56,082 bases of DNA from Pseudomonas frederiksbergensis (GCF_003732665.1 NZ_MOBP01000014.1:1-56082), one strand, 5' to 3'; positions 36,063 to 45,147 are shown, numbered from the stretch's first letter. The notes: generated from the sequence alone by a model not told the origin. Program-made: numbers and translations.

Positions 36063-37244
36063 TCAGAAGTAATACCCAATGTTCATATACAACTGATTCT
36101 CCCAATGATCAGTCCCGCCAGCCCCCAAACTCTGGGTGTAGCTGCTGCCACCGATGTACGGGTCATTCTTGCCATACAGCCACTCCGTCGCGATCCACAA
36201 TTTGCTGAAGGAAAACGACGTCCCGAGGATCATCCGCTGCGAGGTCTTGAACTCATCGGCGGATTTGTCGAAGGCGCTGTAGTTGGCGTACAGCTTCACC
36301 CCGCTGATCTGATCAAACAGGTACTTGCCGCCGATGTCGTAGCTCAGGTCGGCAACGTACAGATTGCCGCGACTGGCGACGTTGTAGGTGCCGTCGTAGC
36401 CGCCGAGGGTCACCACTTCATCGGTGCCGGCGTTGCGTGGCGACATCTGCTGCCGCGCCGCTTGCAGTTGCACGCCCCACGGGCCGTTCTTGCCCAGGTA
36501 GTGCACGGCCACGGCGTTACGCCGGCCGTCGTTGTCGGTGTCCTTGTTCTCCAGGGTCGAGGTCAGGCCCGAAATGCCGACTTCGGATTTCCACGGCCCC
36601 AGGTCCAGGGCCTTGGCCACCCGCAGCACCACGGTGTTGCGTTCCTGGTTGTCACTGCCGTCACCCACGTAGCTGTCGGCGCCGGACACCACGCTGGAAT
36701 AGGTCACGCCTTTGCTGGTGCCTTTGCCTTGCCACGCCGGGCGCAGGTAGTAGCCGGCCTGGATGTTCCAGTCGCCGCTTTGCTGGATGTACTTGGCGCC
36801 GACCTGTTGCACATCTTCCAGACCAATAACGTTGCCCAGGGTTTCGTAGAAAGTGCTGCCGAAATACGGCTGCAAGCCAAACGGTATCGTGTTCAAACCC
36901 ACTTGAATTTGCTGGTCGGGGTTGAACTTGTAACCGGCCCAGGCGAACTTGGCGAACTGGATATCGCCGTAGTTCTTGGTGTACTGGTAAGGGTAAGAGC
37001 GCCCGTAAAAGCGGTATTGCGCCTCGCCGATCCAGGTGTCGGAGTTGTATTTGGCGCTGAGAAACACGGTGTCCAGACCGAACTTCTGAATGTCGCGATC
37101 CGGGTCATAGTCCCAACGAGCCCGAATGGCGCCGCCGAGGTCGAGGTTGTCGGTGACCTGCACCGCCATGGCCGGCGCCGCGAAGGCGCCGAGCAGCGGA
37201 ATGAGAGCGATGGAACGGACCGCAAGTGGGGTGGTTGTGCGCAC
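36063..37244 (-). CDS. Outer membrane porin
   Basis: A 393-aa outer-membrane beta barrel. Signal peptide is about residues 1-27 (ending APAMA). Many amphipathic strands follow, including QVQVGLNTIPFGLQ-type and NLYVADLSYDIGG strands. The chain ends NQLYMNIGYYF, with the C-terminal Phe used in Bam-dependent insertion. GTG 37244 is preferred over ATG 37250: the GGAG lies 7 nt before the GTG but only 1 nt before the ATG. It closes the leftward Dpp-type ABC operon and probably admits the same substrate. Confidence 0.82.
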   Translation of the reverse strand: MRTTTPLAVRSIALIPLLGAFAAPAMAVQVTDNLDLGGAIRARWDYDPDRDIQKFGLDTVFLSAKYNSDTWIGEAQYRFYGRSYPYQYTKNYGDIQFAKFAWAGYKFNPDQQIQVGLNTIPFGLQPYFGSTFYETLGNVIGLEDVQQVGAKYIQQSGDWNIQAGYYLRPAWQGKGTSKGVTYSSVVSGADSYVGDGSDNQERNTVVLRVAKALDLGPWKSEVGISGLTSTLENKDTDNDGRRNAVAVHYLGKNGPWGVQLQAARQQMSPRNAGTDEVVTLGGYDGTYNVASRGNLYVADLSYDIGGKYLFDQISGVKLYANYSAFDKSADEFKTSQRMILGTSFSFSKLWIATEWLYGKNDPYIGGSSYTQSLGAGGTDHWENQLYMNIGYYF

Positions 37245-37330
37245 AGTCATACTCCTGATTTTTTAGTTATGGTTGGCAACAGCAGCCCATGCCGCAGCGA
37301 ACGCTGCGACCTGGGGAAAGGGTTATTGAC

Positions 37331-38977
37331 TCAGTTGGCCTGAGGTCGGATCAGCCTCAGCGGTGGTTCAGCGACGGGCACCACCGGTATCGCCGAAGCG
37401 CCGGGCGCCGCCGCGAGCAAGGTCTGGGTGTAGGTGTTCTGTGGGCGCAACAGCACCTGTTGCGCGGTGCCGTATTCCACCACTTCACCCTGGCGCATCA
37501 CTGCGATGTAGTCGCTGATCTGCGCCGCCACCCGCAGGTCGTGGGTGATGAACAAGATGCTCAGGTTGAAACGCTGTTGCAGCTCGGCCAGCAGTTCCAG
37601 CACCTGTTTTTGCACCGACACGTCCAGCGCCGAAACACTCTCATCGGCGATCAACACTTCCGGGCGCATGGCCAGGGCCCGGGCGATGCCGATGCGCTGG
37701 CGCTGACCGCCGGAGAATTGCCGTGGCTTGCGCTTGAGGGCGTCGCGCTTGAGCCCGACCTGTTCCAGCAAGTCGCCGGCCTCGGTCCAGGCATCCCTGG
37801 CCGACAAACCACGCAATTGCGCGGCGCGGGCGATGATGTCGCCGACGCTGTGCCGTGGATTCAGCGAGCCGTACGGGTCCTGGAAAATCATCTGGATCCG
37901 CCGCCGATTGGCCGCCAGCGCCGAGCCGCGCAAGGCGAGGAAATCCGTATCACCGACCCAGACGTGACCGCTGTCGCTGTCCACCAGCCGAATCGCGGCT
38001 TTGACCAGGGTGCTTTTGCCCGAGCCAGACTCGCCGACAATCGCCAAGGTCTTGCCCCGTGGCAGTTGCAGCGACACATCCTTCAGCGCCGGCACCAAAC
38101 GACCGCCGACGTTGTAAGTCTTGGTCAGATGCTCGATGCGCAACGCCATCTCACCGTCGGCGCACGGCACGTGCAACTCGGGATGCAACGCCGGCACGGC
38201 CGCAATCAACTTGCGGGTGTAGGGGTGATTTGGCGCGTTGAGCACTTGATCGCGCTCGCCGATTTCCACCAGCACACCGCCCTCCATGACGGCGATGCGG
38301 TCGGCGATTTCTGCGACCACGCCAAAGTCGTGGGTGATGAACAGAATGCCGTGCTGACCGCGACCCCGCAGGTCGCGCACCAGTTTCAGCACCTGGGCCT
38401 GAGTGGTCACGTCCAGCGCCGTGGTCGGTTCGTCGGCAATCAGCAAATCCGGGTTCATCGCCAACGCCATGGCAATCACCACCCGTTGGCATTGGCCGCC
38501 GGAGAGCTGATGGGGGAAGCTGTTGGCGATCCGTGGTGGGTCGGGCAATTGGGTCGAGTCGAGCAGGGCGAGCATGCGTTCGCGACGTTCGGCGGCGGGC
38601 ATGTTCGGCGCGTGAATGTCGAAGATTTCCTCGACCTGTTGACCGATGCGAATCGCCGGGTTCAGCGCCGCCATCGGCTCCTGGAAAATCATCGCGATGC
38701 GGTTGCCACGCAAGCGACGCAGGGCGTTTTCATCCATGCGGCAGATGTCGTCGCCAAGGAAATCGATCACCCCTTCGCTGTGGCGCAGACCCTTGGCGTA
38801 GTCGCCCATGATCGCCGCCGACAACACCGATTTGCCGGAGCCGGACTCGCCGATCACACAGAGGATTTCACCCTTGCGCACGTCGAGGCTGATGCCTTTG
38901 ACCGCGTGGCTGCGGTCGGCGCCGGCGGGCAGTTCGATGGACAGGTTCTCAACCTTTAAGACTTGTTGTTGGCTCAT
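37331..38977 (-). CDS. Dipeptide-type ABC transporter, fused dual ATPase (DppD-DppF)
   Basis: A 548-aa cytoplasmic protein with two complete ABC domains. The first has Walker A GESGSGKS at 43-50, signature QLSGGQCQR and Walker B LLIADEP. The second has Walker A GESGSGKS at about 314-321, signature FSGGQRQR and Walker B as VLIADES, with Ser instead of Pro. Each half ends in the oligopeptide-transporter motif (HPYTRKL, TYTQTLL). It powers import together with the two permeases. AAGGAG precedes ATG 38977; the gap to the permease stop is 2 nt. Confidence 0.92.
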   Translation of the reverse strand: MSQQQVLKVENLSIELPAGADRSHAVKGISLDVRKGEILCVIGESGSGKSVLSAAIMGDYAKGLRHSEGVIDFLGDDICRMDENALRRLRGNRIAMIFQEPMAALNPAIRIGQQVEEIFDIHAPNMPAAERRERMLALLDSTQLPDPPRIANSFPHQLSGGQCQRVVIAMALAMNPDLLIADEPTTALDVTTQAQVLKLVRDLRGRGQHGILFITHDFGVVAEIADRIAVMEGGVLVEIGERDQVLNAPNHPYTRKLIAAVPALHPELHVPCADGEMALRIEHLTKTYNVGGRLVPALKDVSLQLPRGKTLAIVGESGSGKSTLVKAAIRLVDSDSGHVWVGDTDFLALRGSALAANRRRIQMIFQDPYGSLNPRHSVGDIIARAAQLRGLSARDAWTEAGDLLEQVGLKRDALKRKPRQFSGGQRQRIGIARALAMRPEVLIADESVSALDVSVQKQVLELLAELQQRFNLSILFITHDLRVAAQISDYIAVMRQGEVVEYGTAQQVLLRPQNTYTQTLLAAAPGASAIPVVPVAEPPLRLIRPQAN

Positions 38978-38979
38978 GC

Positions 38980-39816
38980 TCAACTCCTTGTGCCTTTCTG
39001 GGCGTGTTCGTCCAGACCGTCCGCCAACAGGCTCAGGCCCAGCATCAGGGTGGAGATGGCAATGCACGGGAAGATCACCAGGTGCGGGAAGGCGATGGCC
39101 ATGCTGCGGCCTTCGTTGATCATGCCGCCCCAGTCCGGGGTGGGCGGTGGCAGGCCGAGGCCGAGGAAACCGAGGGCGCCGATCATGATCGCGGTGTAGC
39201 CGATGCGCAGGCAGAAATCGACGATCAGCGGCCCGCCGCAGTTGGGCAGGATTTCCACCAGCATGATCCGCAGCGACCCTTCGCCCTGGGTGATGGCGCT
39301 GAGCACGTAGTCCCGGGAACGGATGTCGATGGTCAGCGCCCGCATGATGCGGAAGATCGCCGGGGCGCTGGTGAACGTCACCGCGATCAGGATGTTCAGC
39401 GCCGAAGCACCGAGGGCGATGATGATCACGATGTACAACACCAGCACCGGGAACGACAGCACGGTGTCCGCGACATAGGACAGCAGCGCATCGACCCAGC
39501 CATTGAAGTAACCGGCGCACAGGCCCATGGCGATGCCCACGGCGAACGCGGTCAGGGTCGCGAGGATCGACCAGAACAACACCGTGCGGGTGCCCCAGAT
39601 CAGCCGCGACAGAATGTCCCGACCGATCATGTCAGTACCCAACAGGAAGCTCACACCGTTGCCATCCGGGGTCATCGGCGTCAGCAGTGGGGTGAAGCTT
39701 TCCAGTGGATCGTGGGGCGCCAGCCACGGCGCGAACAGCGCCATCAACACCCAACCGCCGACCAGCAGCAAACCGAGCAACGCCAAGGGATGTTTGAACG
39801 AATTGAGGAAGTTCAT
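38980..39816 (-). CDS. Dipeptide-type ABC transporter permease (DppC-like)
   Basis: A 278-aa inner-membrane permease. LLGTDMIGRDILSRLIWGTR, a DppC/OppC hallmark, lies near residues 58-77. DYVLSAITQGEGSLRIMLVE is the EAA-like loop that contacts the ATPase. About six helices. Its start overlaps the DppB-like stop by 4 nt (ATGA). Confidence 0.92.
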   Translation of the reverse strand: MNFLNSFKHPLALLGLLLVGGWVLMALFAPWLAPHDPLESFTPLLTPMTPDGNGVSFLLGTDMIGRDILSRLIWGTRTVLFWSILATLTAFAVGIAMGLCAGYFNGWVDALLSYVADTVLSFPVLVLYIVIIIALGASALNILIAVTFTSAPAIFRIMRALTIDIRSRDYVLSAITQGEGSLRIMLVEILPNCGGPLIVDFCLRIGYTAIMIGALGFLGLGLPPPTPDWGGMINEGRSMAIAFPHLVIFPCIAISTLMLGLSLLADGLDEHAQKGTRS

Positions 39817-40766
39817 TGGCCGCCTCCGCCAAGACTGCGCAGGGTGATGCGCGGGTTGAGCCAGGTGTAGGCCAGGTCCGAGAAGATTTTGGTCGCGCCG
39901 ACCACGATGCCGCTGATCATCGCGCAGGCTTCGATCAGGTAGACGTCATGGTTCAGCGACGCGGTGTACAGCAGCGAGCCGAAGCCTTTGTAGGCGAAGA
40001 ACACCTCGACCACGATCACGTTCGACAGCAGCCACGGGATGTACAACATGATCACCGTGATCGGTGCGATCAGCACGTTGCGCAACGCATGCCGCAGGAC
40101 GATGCGCGAGGTGGATGCGCCTTTGAGGCGGGCGGTGCGGATGTACGGCGCCTGCATCACTTCGACCATCGAGGCGCGGGTGATCCGCGCCAGGTAACCG
40201 ATGCCGAACAGGCACAGCACCATCAGCGGCAGCGCCAGTTCCACGGCATTGAAGCCGTCGCTCATGCTGCTCACGCCGGGCAGCCAGTTGAGCCAGAACA
40301 CGAAAATCGCCGAGACGAACACCGCACTGGCAAAGTCCGGAATCGAGGTGGTGACGATCGACAGGAACGACACCAGCCGATCCACCGCCGAGCCCTGACG
40401 AATGCCCGCCAGAATCCCGAGGGTCAGCGCCACCGGCACCATCACCGCCAGGGCCAGCCCGGCGAGGATCAGGGTTTGCCACAGGTTCGGCAGCAACAGG
40501 TCAATCACCGGCTCACGAAAGTGCACCGAGGTGCCCCAATCGCCGTGGACGAAGTCTTTCAACCAAACTAAATAGCGCCAGACGAAGGGTTGGTTGTAAC
40601 CGTGTTCCGCCAGCCACGCGGCGCGTTGGTCGGCGGCGGAGTAGGGGCCGAGGACGTTGATCGCGACGTCCTCGATGTTCAGTTCCAGGGCCAGGAACAC
40701 GATCACCGACACCGACAGCAGGGTTGCCGCCAGCGCCAATAACTTGCGCAAAAGAAATTCAGCCAT
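39813..40766 (-). CDS. Dipeptide-type ABC transporter permease (DppB-like)
   Basis: A 317-aa inner-membrane permease with an N-terminal helix, a periplasmic loop, and five further helices. The loop includes DWGTSVHFREPVIDLL, a DppB/OppB hallmark. YIRTARLKGASTSRIVLRHA is the EAA loop. It follows the binding-protein gene after 75 nt that contain a small hairpin. Confidence 0.92.
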   Translation of the reverse strand: MAEFLLRKLLALAATLLSVSVIVFLALELNIEDVAINVLGPYSAADQRAAWLAEHGYNQPFVWRYLVWLKDFVHGDWGTSVHFREPVIDLLLPNLWQTLILAGLALAVMVPVALTLGILAGIRQGSAVDRLVSFLSIVTTSIPDFASAVFVSAIFVFWLNWLPGVSSMSDGFNAVELALPLMVLCLFGIGYLARITRASMVEVMQAPYIRTARLKGASTSRIVLRHALRNVLIAPITVIMLYIPWLLSNVIVVEVFFAYKGFGSLLYTASLNHDVYLIEACAMISGIVVGATKIFSDLAYTWLNPRITLRSLGGGGQ

Positions 40767-40804
40767 GCTCGCACGCTCCGGCTAATCAAGGGATGGCGGC
40801 CCGA

Positions 40805-40818
40805 CCCACCGAGGTGGG
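40805..40818. other. Small intercistronic hairpin
   Basis: CCCACC, GA, GGTGGG between the binding-protein stop and the first permease start. Such hairpins often lower expression of the permeases relative to the binding protein. Confidence 0.45.
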
Positions 40819-40841
40819 CGAACCGCGTGAGGGCGCGTGAA

Positions 40842-42476
40842 TCAGGCGCTCAACCAGACTTCATCCATTGGGTAGAAGTCCGAGGGGTGAACCTGGAAGC
40901 CCTGGACTTTCTTGCTGGCGGCGGTGAATTTGTCGCCCCAGAACGGCTGCACCATGACGCAGGCGTCTTGCAGGATTTGCTCGACGTTTTGCATGGCTAC
41001 CGCCCGTTGTTTCGGGTCGATGATGCCCATGGCCTTGTCCAGCGCCGCATCGAACGCCGGGTCGCTGTAGTGGCTTTCGTTCCACGCGGCGCCGCTGCGG
41101 TAGGCCAGTTCCAGGGACATCACGCCCAACGGGCGGTGGGCCCAGTAGGTGAGGCTGAACGCGGCTTTGTCCCAGATTGGCCAGTATTGGGTGGCCGGGA
41201 TCACCTTGAGGTTGATGCGGATGCCGGCTTCGGCGCAGTTCTGTTGCAGGATTTGCGCGCAGTCCTGTTCGTAGCGGCCCTGGGTGTTGCCGACGATCAG
41301 ATCGATGTCGATGCCGTTGGGGTGACCGGCCTCCGCGAGGAGTTTCTTCGCGCCGGCCACATCACGAGCCCGTTTGGGCAGCGGGAAATATTCCGGGTGG
41401 GACGGGGCGACGTGGTGGTCTTCGCCCAACGTGCCCATGCCGCGATAGGCGATCTTGAGCATTTGCGCGTTGTCGGCACACAGCACCACCGCTTTCCGAA
41501 TTCGCACATCGTCGAAAGGTTTTTGATCGCAAGCCATGCGCATGACCACGGTTTGCGCCGATTTGCAGGTCAGCAGTTGCGCACCCGGCAAACGCTTGGC
41601 CAGGTCCAGCTCGGCCACGGTCACCCGGTACAGCACGTCCACTTGCCCGGCCTGCAATGCCGCGAGGTGGGTCGAGACGTCGGTGCCCATGTCGACGTAG
41701 CGCAACTCGTCGAGGTTGGCCGGTTTGCGCCAGTAGTCGGCGCGCTTGGCGAAGGTCGCTTGCTTGTTCACCGCGAACGACACCAGTTTGAACGGCCCGG
41801 TGCACAGCGGGTTTTTCACCCAGTCATCACCGGCCTTGAAACTGCGGTGGACGATGGCGCAGGTGAAGGCATTGAGCATCTCCGGGATCGCCAGCATCGG
41901 CCGCTTGAGCACCAGGCGGAACTGGAAGTCGCTGACTTTCTCGAAGGCGCTGATGTCCTGGAATGCGGTGCGGTTGACCGATTTCGAATCGGCGGCAATC
42001 CAGCGCTGGATGTTGTGCTGCACGTCCTCGACGTTGAACGTGTCGCCGTTGCTCCACTTCACGTCCTGGCGCAGGTTGAAGGTCCAGGTCTTCAAGTCTT
42101 CGGACGGGCTCCAGCTCTCGGCAAGGTACGGGTGGGTGATGTTGTCGGCGTCGACCCAGGTCAGGAATTCCAGGGAATTGCGCAGCAGGTTCGAGGCTTC
42201 GATCCAGGTGATCAGCATCGGGTCCTGGATTTCCTGGATCGCGCAGGCAAACCGCAGCGTGCCGCCCTGGCGTGGCGGGACAGCCTCGGCGGCGCGCACG
42301 CTATTGCCGAGCAGGGCCGAACCGAGGAAGGTGCTGGCGCTGGCCACGGTGATACCCAGGAGGGTGGCGGTGCGCAGGAATTGCCGGCGGTTGATCTCGC
42401 CACTTTTGACTTGGGTGCACAGGTCGTTTACCGCTGGATGCGGCAGGGCGCCGTCCAGTATCATTAACTCTTTCAT
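40842..42476 (-). CDS. Dipeptide-type ABC substrate-binding protein (DppA/OppA family)
   Basis: A 544-aa periplasmic binding protein of SBP family 5. An unusually long N-terminus (~30 residues) precedes NRRQFLRTATLLGITVASAS, which looks like a twin-arginine signal. PYLAESWSPSEDLKTWTFNL, the family signature, follows, with DVKWSNGDTFNVEDV and DVRIRKAVVLCADN. GGAGAGG precedes ATG 42476. It leads the operon SBP, DppB, DppC, DppDF and porin. The substrate is not evident; the neighbouring oxygenase and M24 enzyme suggest an amino-acid or peptide-like compound. Confidence 0.9.
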   Translation of the reverse strand: MKELMILDGALPHPAVNDLCTQVKSGEINRRQFLRTATLLGITVASASTFLGSALLGNSVRAAEAVPPRQGGTLRFACAIQEIQDPMLITWIEASNLLRNSLEFLTWVDADNITHPYLAESWSPSEDLKTWTFNLRQDVKWSNGDTFNVEDVQHNIQRWIAADSKSVNRTAFQDISAFEKVSDFQFRLVLKRPMLAIPEMLNAFTCAIVHRSFKAGDDWVKNPLCTGPFKLVSFAVNKQATFAKRADYWRKPANLDELRYVDMGTDVSTHLAALQAGQVDVLYRVTVAELDLAKRLPGAQLLTCKSAQTVVMRMACDQKPFDDVRIRKAVVLCADNAQMLKIAYRGMGTLGEDHHVAPSHPEYFPLPKRARDVAGAKKLLAEAGHPNGIDIDLIVGNTQGRYEQDCAQILQQNCAEAGIRINLKVIPATQYWPIWDKAAFSLTYWAHRPLGVMSLELAYRSGAAWNESHYSDPAFDAALDKAMGIIDPKQRAVAMQNVEQILQDACVMVQPFWGDKFTAASKKVQGFQVHPSDFYPMDEVWLSA

Positions 42477-42737
42477 ATGCCTCTCCGATAACGTGCAGAA
42501 AATGCGTTTTTCGACTGGCCGCTGGTGGGGTAAGCGGCAGACGCGGTCGGTTTTCGATAAACCGAAACTGTCAGTGGCAGGCGCCGCGAAGGCACAGGCA
42601 AGACAGGCGTGAAGCCGGCAGCAGAACAAGGCGCAACGAAATCAGGAGGTCGGGAATGGGGTAGGACATAGGGCTGCTCTCATGTTGTTTTTATTAGAGA
42701 TGCCCGCAGTTTTGTCATCTGCGCAAAGATCGACAAA

Positions 42738-42769
42738 CGATAAATTCAACGGTGAAACGTTCGATAAAT
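42738..42769. promoter_or_regulatory. Direct repeats CGATAAAT, candidate regulator site
   Basis: Two identical CGATAAAT copies with a 24-bp period lie about 270 nt upstream of the binding-protein start. The related CGATAGTT occurs in the oxygenase/LysR promoter region, so the same LysR protein might bind both. Confidence 0.3.
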
Positions 42770-42853
42770 GCATGTTACTGGCCGTAAGGAAGGCTGCCGC
42801 TTGAGCTAGACAGGCCGGGCTGCTGAAGGAACGGGGCGTTGAAGTCGCAAACG

Positions 42854-42880
42854 CCCCTTGTTCCGGGTGGGAACAAGGGG
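42854..42880. terminator. Terminator-like hairpin after the M24 gene
   Basis: CCCCTTGTTCC, GGGTG loop, GGAACAAGGGG: a perfect 11-bp stem 45 nt beyond the M24 stop. The A-run lies on the upstream side for leftward transcription, so it is an imperfect intrinsic terminator. Confidence 0.6.
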
Positions 42881-42925
42881 AAAAACGGACGGTGCCGAAG
42901 GAGATGACGACGCCGTCCGCGCAAC

Positions 42926-44155
42926 TCATCGCGGCATCAGGCGTGGATCGAACGGGTAGTCGGAGAGCAATTCGATACCGTTTTCGTGGATGTAGATCTG
43001 CTCTTCGAGTTTCACGCCTTCGCCGCCTTCATCGTGGCCGATGTAGCTTTCCACGCAGATGGTCATGCCCGCCTCAAACACGCCGTCGTAACCCAGCGAA
43101 TCGATGTCTTCGCGGTGCACCACGTACGGGTATTCACCGGTCATGCCGACGCCATGGGCCAAAGCGAAGTAACGGTTGGCTTTGTAGTTGTCGGGAATCT
43201 TCCACGCCAGCTCGGCGTATTCCTTGAAGCTGCGCCCGGCCTTGAGCATTTCCATGTTGGTCTGCACTTGCTCGTAGGCCAGTTTGTACAGCTCCTGTTG
43301 CTTGGCGGTCGCGGCTTGTTCGCCGCAGAGGAAGGTCCGCGAGAAGTCGGCGTAGTAGCCGAAACGCCCGACCACATCAGTGTCCAGCGCCACCAGGTCG
43401 CCGGCCTCGATCGGCCGGGTGCTGCACTCCTGAAACCATGGATTGGTGCGCGGCCCGGAGGACAGCAGGCGGGTTTCCACATAATCGCCGTCGGTGGCGA
43501 TCACGTGTTGGTGCAGGTGCGACCACAGTTCGTTTTCACTGATGCCCGGCACCAGTTTGCTTTCCATCAGACGCACCCCGGCTTCAGTGGCGCGCAGGCT
43601 GGCGCGGATCATTTTCAGCTCGTTCGGCACCTTGATGCAGCGCGCCCGTTCCAGCGGTTCCTGGGCGTCGAAAATCTGATAGCCGAGTTTTTGCAGTTCG
43701 AACGCAGCAGCCGAGGTCGCGCTTTCGATGGCGATGCGTTTGTTGCCGCCACCGTGCTTGCGCACCAGTTCATCGATTTCGGCGGCCCATTCAGCGGTGA
43801 CGTTGCTCAGGAAGCTGTCGCAGAAGTAGTAGGAGATGGCTTTGGCCGGGCGCACTTCATCGACGGTGTTGAGCTTTTCTGCCAGATGCAGGCAACCGCC
43901 GAACTCGAAGATCACCACCGGGCCTTCCGCCGGGATGAAGGCGTAACGCGCCGGGTTGCGCGCCGAGTACACCTGCATGTTGCGTGAGCCGGTGGCGTAG
44001 CGCATGTGGGTCGGGTCGAACAGCACGCAAGCGGCGTAGTCGCGTTTTTTCAGTTCGTTGCGCACCCGTTGCAAACGGTCGAGCTGGATTTGCTGGATCT
44101 CGTCGTAGGTCGGTTCGCAATCGGCGGGGTTGCGGTTGGGGCCGGACAGACTCAT
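42926..44155 (-). CDS. M24 family metalloenzyme, DddP-like
   Basis: A 409-aa protein with the creatinase/prolidase pita-bread fold. All six metal ligands are present with the exact spacing I recall for the DMSP lyase DddP: Asp258, Asp260, Asp270, His334, Glu369 and Glu384 (DddP 295, 297, 307, 371, 406, 421). Tyr329 matches DddP Tyr366. The residue proposed as DddP's catalytic base (Asp377) is Gly340 here (HGVGMTGEYP). It is therefore a close relative probably with another substrate. GAGGAAC precedes ATG 44155. It lies 58 nt downstream of a 2OG/Fe(II) oxygenase gene and ahead of an ABC importer. Confidence 0.82.
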   Translation of the reverse strand: MSLSGPNRNPADCEPTYDEIQQIQLDRLQRVRNELKKRDYAACVLFDPTHMRYATGSRNMQVYSARNPARYAFIPAEGPVVIFEFGGCLHLAEKLNTVDEVRPAKAISYYFCDSFLSNVTAEWAAEIDELVRKHGGGNKRIAIESATSAAAFELQKLGYQIFDAQEPLERARCIKVPNELKMIRASLRATEAGVRLMESKLVPGISENELWSHLHQHVIATDGDYVETRLLSSGPRTNPWFQECSTRPIEAGDLVALDTDVVGRFGYYADFSRTFLCGEQAATAKQQELYKLAYEQVQTNMEMLKAGRSFKEYAELAWKIPDNYKANRYFALAHGVGMTGEYPYVVHREDIDSLGYDGVFEAGMTICVESYIGHDEGGEGVKLEEQIYIHENGIELLSDYPFDPRLMPR

Positions 44156-44213
44156 GGGGTGTTCCTCGCAGGGCAAATACGGTTGGTTTTTTCTAAGATT
44201 TTTTTTGGGCAAA

Positions 44214-45095
44214 TCAGTCGAGCAACTGGTCGCTGCGCACCAGGTTGCGTTCGGCTTGCAGGTGAGCTTCGGACAGGCGTCCGTAAAGCTGTTTGGTGCG
44301 CTGGGCGCGACCGATGATTCCGGGCTTTTCGGAGTAGGCGAAGATGGCGGTGTTACGCTCGGTGGCACCCTCGACGCGGGTCACCCGGTGCACGGAGAAG
44401 CGGCCCTTGAAGATCTGCAAGTCGCCGGGGTTGAGTTCCAGTTCCTGCACCCGGCTGCGGTCTTCGCCGCGCACCACTTTGCCCACCGCACCGAGGTTTT
44501 CCTGGGTGCGGGTGCGGATCATCGGCGCGTACTCGAACACGCCACCGGCCTCGGGCTTCTGGGTCATCATGCTGACGATGAATTCGTTGGTGTCGAAGTG
44601 CCAGGGTTGCTCGGTGCCGTGGGGCATGACATTGATCACCAGGCCGGCGAACGGGTCGGCGTATTCGAAAATTTCCGGTTCGTTGAGGCAGGCGCCGATA
44701 AAGCGCTTCATCATCGGCGAGACGTACAGCCGATGAATGATCGCGTCCGGGGCGATCATGTCCCGGGTCACGAAACCGCTGGTGCGCTCCATGAATGTGC
44801 GGCGCGGGTCATCCTGGGGCAGGGCGGGGTCGTCTTCGGTGAAGTAGGCGTTGACCTTGCGCACCGAGTAAAACGTTTTACCCGACAGCGCCTGACCTTC
44901 GGCGCGGGCCTGTTCCAGCGCTTCGGGGCGCAGGAAATTCTTTAGCAGGCAGCAGCCGTCCTTGGCCAGTTCGGCGCGGGCGTGTTCGATCAGTGCCTGT
45001 AATTGGACATGGCCCGAATCATGTATGGGGTACAACTCGGTATTAATGATGTCGCTGATATCGCCCACTTCGGCGTCGGCAAGTTGAAGGCTCAT
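44214..45095 (-). CDS. 2-oxoglutarate/Fe(II)-dependent oxygenase (ArpA/HalD-BesD-like)
   Basis: A 293-aa enzyme with a jelly-roll core. The iron triad is intact: His166 and Asp168 in QPWHFDTNEF, His236 in FSVHRVTR; Arg247 in ATERNTAI suits 2-oxoglutarate binding. The region around HFDTNEFIVSMM resembles the BesD/HalD amino-acid halogenase family. Those halogenases have Gly in place of the Asp, so this one should be a hydroxylase. CAGGAG precedes ATG 45095. It is the first gene of a leftward cluster with an M24 enzyme and an ABC importer, and divergent from a LysR gene. A free amino acid or derivative is a plausible substrate. Confidence 0.82.
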   Translation of the reverse strand: MSLQLADAEVGDISDIINTELYPIHDSGHVQLQALIEHARAELAKDGCCLLKNFLRPEALEQARAEGQALSGKTFYSVRKVNAYFTEDDPALPQDDPRRTFMERTSGFVTRDMIAPDAIIHRLYVSPMMKRFIGACLNEPEIFEYADPFAGLVINVMPHGTEQPWHFDTNEFIVSMMTQKPEAGGVFEYAPMIRTRTQENLGAVGKVVRGEDRSRVQELELNPGDLQIFKGRFSVHRVTRVEGATERNTAIFAYSEKPGIIGRAQRTKQLYGRLSEAHLQAERNLVRSDQLLD

Positions 45096-45108
45096 GCAAG
45101 TCTCCTGG

Positions 45109-45147
45109 AACTATCAATTAACAGTGTCTGGCGTTGAATCGATAGTT
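45109..45147. promoter_or_regulatory. Inverted repeat AACTATC...GATAGTT, candidate LysR site
   Basis: Perfect 7-bp arms, extended imperfectly inward (AACTATCAATT against TTGAATCGATAGTT), in the 116-nt divergent gap between the oxygenase and LysR genes. It fits a LysR binding region that controls both directions. Confidence 0.5.

Larger units (their letters stand above)
42477..42925. other. Intergenic region with operon promoter and a terminator
   Basis: 449 bases between the M24 gene and the binding-protein gene, both leftward. It holds the hairpin at 42854-42880 and two direct repeats (CGATAAAT) at 42738-42769. I see no gene; short open frames lack support. Confidence 0.5.

Noticed and set aside
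37289..38959. 556-aa open frame on the plus strand opposite the fused ATPase
   Set aside because: It is antisense to a gene with perfect ABC motifs; long antisense frames are normal in GC-rich Pseudomonas genes.
40827..42467. 546-aa open frame opposite the ABC binding protein
   Set aside because: Antisense shadow with skewed composition and no recognisable domain; the minus-strand frame has clear SBP motifs.
42926..44155. Calling the M24 enzyme a DMSP lyase (dddP)
   Set aside because: The proposed catalytic base position is Gly, and no DMSP or acrylate genes are nearby.
44214..45095. Calling the oxygenase a halogenase
   Set aside because: The iron site has HxD; halogenases of this group have HxG.
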